Virus record (IMG/VR): IMGVR_UViG_3300030116_001913
Coordinates: 1-32,611 of that record
Origin: a virus
Reading direction: 5' to 3' (one strand)
Length of the DNA: 32,611 bases
Shown: positions 31,232-32,611 of the stretch, piece after piece
Layout of the letters: every line of letters starts with the position of its first letter
Position numbering within the stretch: the stretch's first letter is position 1
Program-made: the position numbers and the translations under genes
Notes under the pieces: generated by a model
Seen by the model: the letters and a program-made list of their open reading frames with translations, nothing else
The model's database searches: none
What the model was told of the DNA's origin: nothing

Positions 31232-31551
31232 ATGATGGGTTGGAATTAGGTTGGAAAGGGTTGGAACGGGAAATAACCAAACTGTTGGTGGCTTGGAAGG
31301 AAAGGGGAAACCCTAAGGGTTCCCCTATTACCAGCCCCAGCGGTCGCGTTACCATCCATCCACATGGAACATTTAAGATTAAACGATGGGAGACGATAGA
31401 AGAAAAGGTTAATTCGATTTGCAGTCTAGAAGAATTAAACGGATTTGCTAACAGGTCTAAAGTAACAGGCATCCAGTTTAGGAAGTGGACTGAAAGAGAG
31501 AGACAAATAATATTAAATCGTAAATACGAATTGGAGAAAAATAAATGTTGA
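31213..31551 (+). CDS. 112-aa hypothetical protein
   Basis: It begins inside the end of the primase-helicase gene (ATG 31213; GTG at 31228 is another choice). It is basic, with helical KGLEREITKLLVAWKERG, a turn-rich middle (SPITSPSGRVTIHPHGTFKI) and a helical end (FRKWTERERQIILNRK). I do not recognise it; the charge suggests binding to nucleic acid. A hairpin lies in its coding region (31303-31326). It overlaps the next gene by seven bases. Confidence 0.55.
   Translation: MGCYIVNDGLELGWKGLEREITKLLVAWKERGNPKGSPITSPSGRVTIHPHGTFKIKRWETIEEKVNSICSLEELNGFANRSKVTGIQFRKWTERERQIILNRKYELEKNKC
31303..31326 (+). repeat. Hairpin inside the 112-aa gene
   Basis: AGGGGAA pairs with TTCCCCT, and beyond a single unpaired A, CCC pairs with GGG around a TAA loop. 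No T run follows, so it is not a normal terminator. It could slow translation or protect the message end. Confidence 0.4.
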
Positions 31552-31691
31552 GGTATGCAGTATATGATGATGGCCTGAGAATTTGGCTAGATGGTAAGTT
31601 GATAGGAATAATACCACCGCAAGACTTCCCGTTTATAATGACTGATCTGATGGAGCATATTAGAAGCCATACACAATGGGTCACAAAATAA
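31545..31691 (+). CDS. 48-aa hypothetical protein
   Basis: MLRYAVYDDGLRIWLDGKLI then GIIPPQDFPF, ending with an amphipathic helix. GGAG lies nine bases before the ATG. The gene overlaps the previous stop by seven bases. Beta-hairpin-like front and helix at the end; no family recognised. Good ribosome site and close packing support it. Confidence 0.5.
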   Translation: MLRYAVYDDGLRIWLDGKLIGIIPPQDFPFIMTDLMEHIRSHTQWVTK

Positions 31692-31718
31692 TGGATAGAT
31701 TGATTTACAGGGCTATAT

Positions 31719-31844
31719 TTGATATACTTAGTTATAGTTGTGCTGATGGTTTCTGTTAAGGCGCGACATTATTTCTCCCCAATGGGCTTCACACCCATGA
31801 ATGGTTGGCCTCTTTACGGGGTCAACTATTTCTGTTTAGGGTGA
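31719..31844 (+). CDS. 41-aa single-helix membrane protein (candidate)
   Basis: From TTG at 31719, MIYLVIVVLMVSVKARHYFS then PMGFTPMNGW and a short aromatic end. AGGG lies six bases before the TTG. It has one clear membrane helix followed by a basic stop-transfer. It ends four bases before the next ATG. It fills a gap that would otherwise hold no gene. The TTG start makes it tentative. Confidence 0.35.
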   Translation: MIYLVIVVLMVSVKARHYFSPMGFTPMNGWPLYGVNYFCLG

Positions 31845-31848
31845 TGTT

Positions 31849-32568
31849 ATGGTAATGTCATTTAAGTTCACATCTAATTCAAAGATAGTAAATGCTAAAA
31901 TGTCTAACATGGTGGCTCGACAAACACCGTTTGCGATTTCCCGTGCATTAAATGAAAGTGCAAAGACATTAATCAAGAAAAATAAACAAGATATGCAAAT
32001 GATCTTTGATAGACCCGTGGCGTTTACCTTAAATGCTTTCTTCTTCCGATTTGCGAAAAAGGGGCAAACATCCGTCAAGATTAGGCGTAAAGATAAAGCA
32101 GTCGGTAAGCACTATCTAGAAGTTCAGGAAGATGGTGGACTGAGGCCACAAACAGGAATGGAAAAAGCTTTTGCAATGAACTTACCATACTCAGGATTAT
32201 TACAGCATCTTGTACCAACTAAAGCAGCACCATTGAATAAGGCTGGTAATATGTCACAAGGCTTCAGAAATAAAATGATGTCAGCTATGCAAGTGGCGCG
32301 TGATCCACAAATGCGTAGTCGCAGCAAAGGAAAACAATTCTTTGTACCAGCAGAGACACACCCATTGGGTCAAGGACGTAGGGCTGGTGTTTATATGCGA
32401 ACTAGTGCTGGAAATGCAAAGAAGATGTTAAACTTCATACCAAACAGGATTAGTTACACACCAAGATTGAAATTTGAACAGCGTATGAACAAGTATGCAA
32501 GGATAATTTATCCAAAGAAGCTAAAGGCGGCAATGAGATATGCTCTGGCAACTGCTAAATTACGATAA
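31849..32568 (+). CDS. Conserved phage virion-type protein
   Basis: A 239-aa basic protein. ISRALNESAKTLIKKNKQDM, then FDRPVAFTLNAFFFRFAKKG, KHYLEVQEDGGLRPQTGMEK and a Lys/Arg-rich C-terminus (KFEQRMNKYARIIYPKKLKA). I recall the ALN...FDRPT/V-FTL pattern from phage proteins of the morphogenesis region, role unproven. Its site just before the genome end, hence next to terminase on a circle, fits a structural or DNA-associated virion protein. AGGG lies about seven bases before the ATG. Confidence 0.6.
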   Translation: MVMSFKFTSNSKIVNAKMSNMVARQTPFAISRALNESAKTLIKKNKQDMQMIFDRPVAFTLNAFFFRFAKKGQTSVKIRRKDKAVGKHYLEVQEDGGLRPQTGMEKAFAMNLPYSGLLQHLVPTKAAPLNKAGNMSQGFRNKMMSAMQVARDPQMRSRSKGKQFFVPAETHPLGQGRRAGVYMRTSAGNAKKMLNFIPNRISYTPRLKFEQRMNKYARIIYPKKLKAAMRYALATAKLR

Positions 32569-32599
32569 ACTAGGTTCTTTTACGTATACCCTTGCTACG

Positions 32600-32611
32600 G
32601 GTAATTCGGAC
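32600..32611. repeat. 12-bp terminal direct repeat, right copy (possible cos)
   Basis: This exact copy of bases 2-13 forms the last 12 bases of the window. Together the copies imply that the sequence closes into a circle of about 32.6 kb or has short cohesive ends. With it, the last gene (ending 32568) would lie about 95 bp before the small terminase gene, leaving room for a cos or packaging site but for no further gene. Confidence 0.6.

Noticed and set aside
31303-31326. Hairpin as an intrinsic terminator
   Set aside because: No T run follows and the hairpin lies inside a probable coding region, so it was listed only as a repeat.
31691-31759. 22-codon ORF (MDRLIYRAIFDILSYSC...) at a TAATG overlap
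   Set aside because: It is too short to judge, and the alternative frame starting at 31719 gives a better membrane protein. The overlap with the previous stop may be chance.
1-32611. Prophage or temperate lifestyle
   Set aside because: No integrase, excisionase, attachment site or CI/Cro-type pair was found. The ribbon-helix-helix gene alone is not evidence of lysogeny.
1-32611. tRNA genes and CRISPR arrays
   Set aside because: I saw no cloverleaf-type tRNA sequence and no regularly spaced direct repeats with unique spacers. The only regular repeats are the coding LTGQ units, the TAGAA array and the triplicated motif in the methyltransferase gene.
1-32611. Gene transfer agent cluster
   Set aside because: Some tail and holin genes resemble gene-transfer-agent families, but replication, methyltransferase and RecE-like genes plus the matching termini point to a true phage genome.

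Overview
The window looks like the complete or near-complete genome of a small tailed phage (about 32.6 kb, AT-rich by eye) with lambda-type siphovirus morphogenesis. Twelve bases, GGTAATTCGGAC, occur at both ends (2-13 and 32600-32611). The left end lies just upstream of the terminase genes, which is where cos lies in lambda. The contig is therefore either a circular assembly with a short overlap or a linear molecule with about 12-nt cohesive ends. No integrase, CI-like repressor, tRNA, DNA polymerase or RNA polymerase was seen. Several tail genes resemble families I know from alphaproteobacterial and marine phages, and one lysis gene recalls gene-transfer-agent holins. A marine alphaproteobacterial host is my inference, at modest confidence.

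Layout. (1) 64-9002, plus strand, packaging and head-to-tail genes: small and large terminase, gpW-like connector, portal, one long ORF joining an unknown N-terminal domain, a prohead protease and the major capsid protein, then a hairpin terminator, a small connector, FII-like attachment, tail terminator, tail tube, and a G/GT tail chaperone pair with a -1 slippery site. (2) 8992-14921: short tape measure protein, two tail-tip proteins, an NlpC/P60-like protein and a J-like tip protein. (3) 14918-22435: tail fibre and adhesin genes, including a cupredoxin-like motif, LamG plus discoidin-like domains, a 17-copy LTGQ repeat protein and two short proteins sharing a chaperone-like C-terminus. A promoter lies at 15296-15323. 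(4) 22432-24865: a tightly overlapping lysis cassette of small membrane proteins ending in a GH108 endolysin. (5) 24867-26899, minus strand: an accessory operon of five small genes and a C5 cytosine methyltransferase. (6) 26962-31231, plus strand: ribbon-helix-helix regulator, Hjc-like nuclease, Cys-rich protein, RecE-like exonuclease, gp2.5-like ssDNA-binding protein and a primase-helicase. (7) 31213-32568: small unknown genes and a conserved virion-type protein before the terminus.

The most notable observation is in the methyltransferase gene. A 252-codon ORF (24929-25687, minus) lies wholly inside it in the +1 frame. It has its own AAGGAG Shine-Dalgarno seven bases before its ATG, and its protein carries three W[AP]TP motifs and an LNPAWVEWLMG C-terminus that I recall from stand-alone phage proteins. 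The same DNA also encodes intact late methyltransferase motifs, so this looks like a real dual-coding (overprinted) gene pair.

Two other expression signals stand out. The capsid part of the fusion ORF has its own strong internal ribosome-binding site. The divergent control region at 26900-27000 carries TAGAA repeats at exactly 10-bp spacing over a sigma70-like promoter, next to the ribbon-helix-helix gene.
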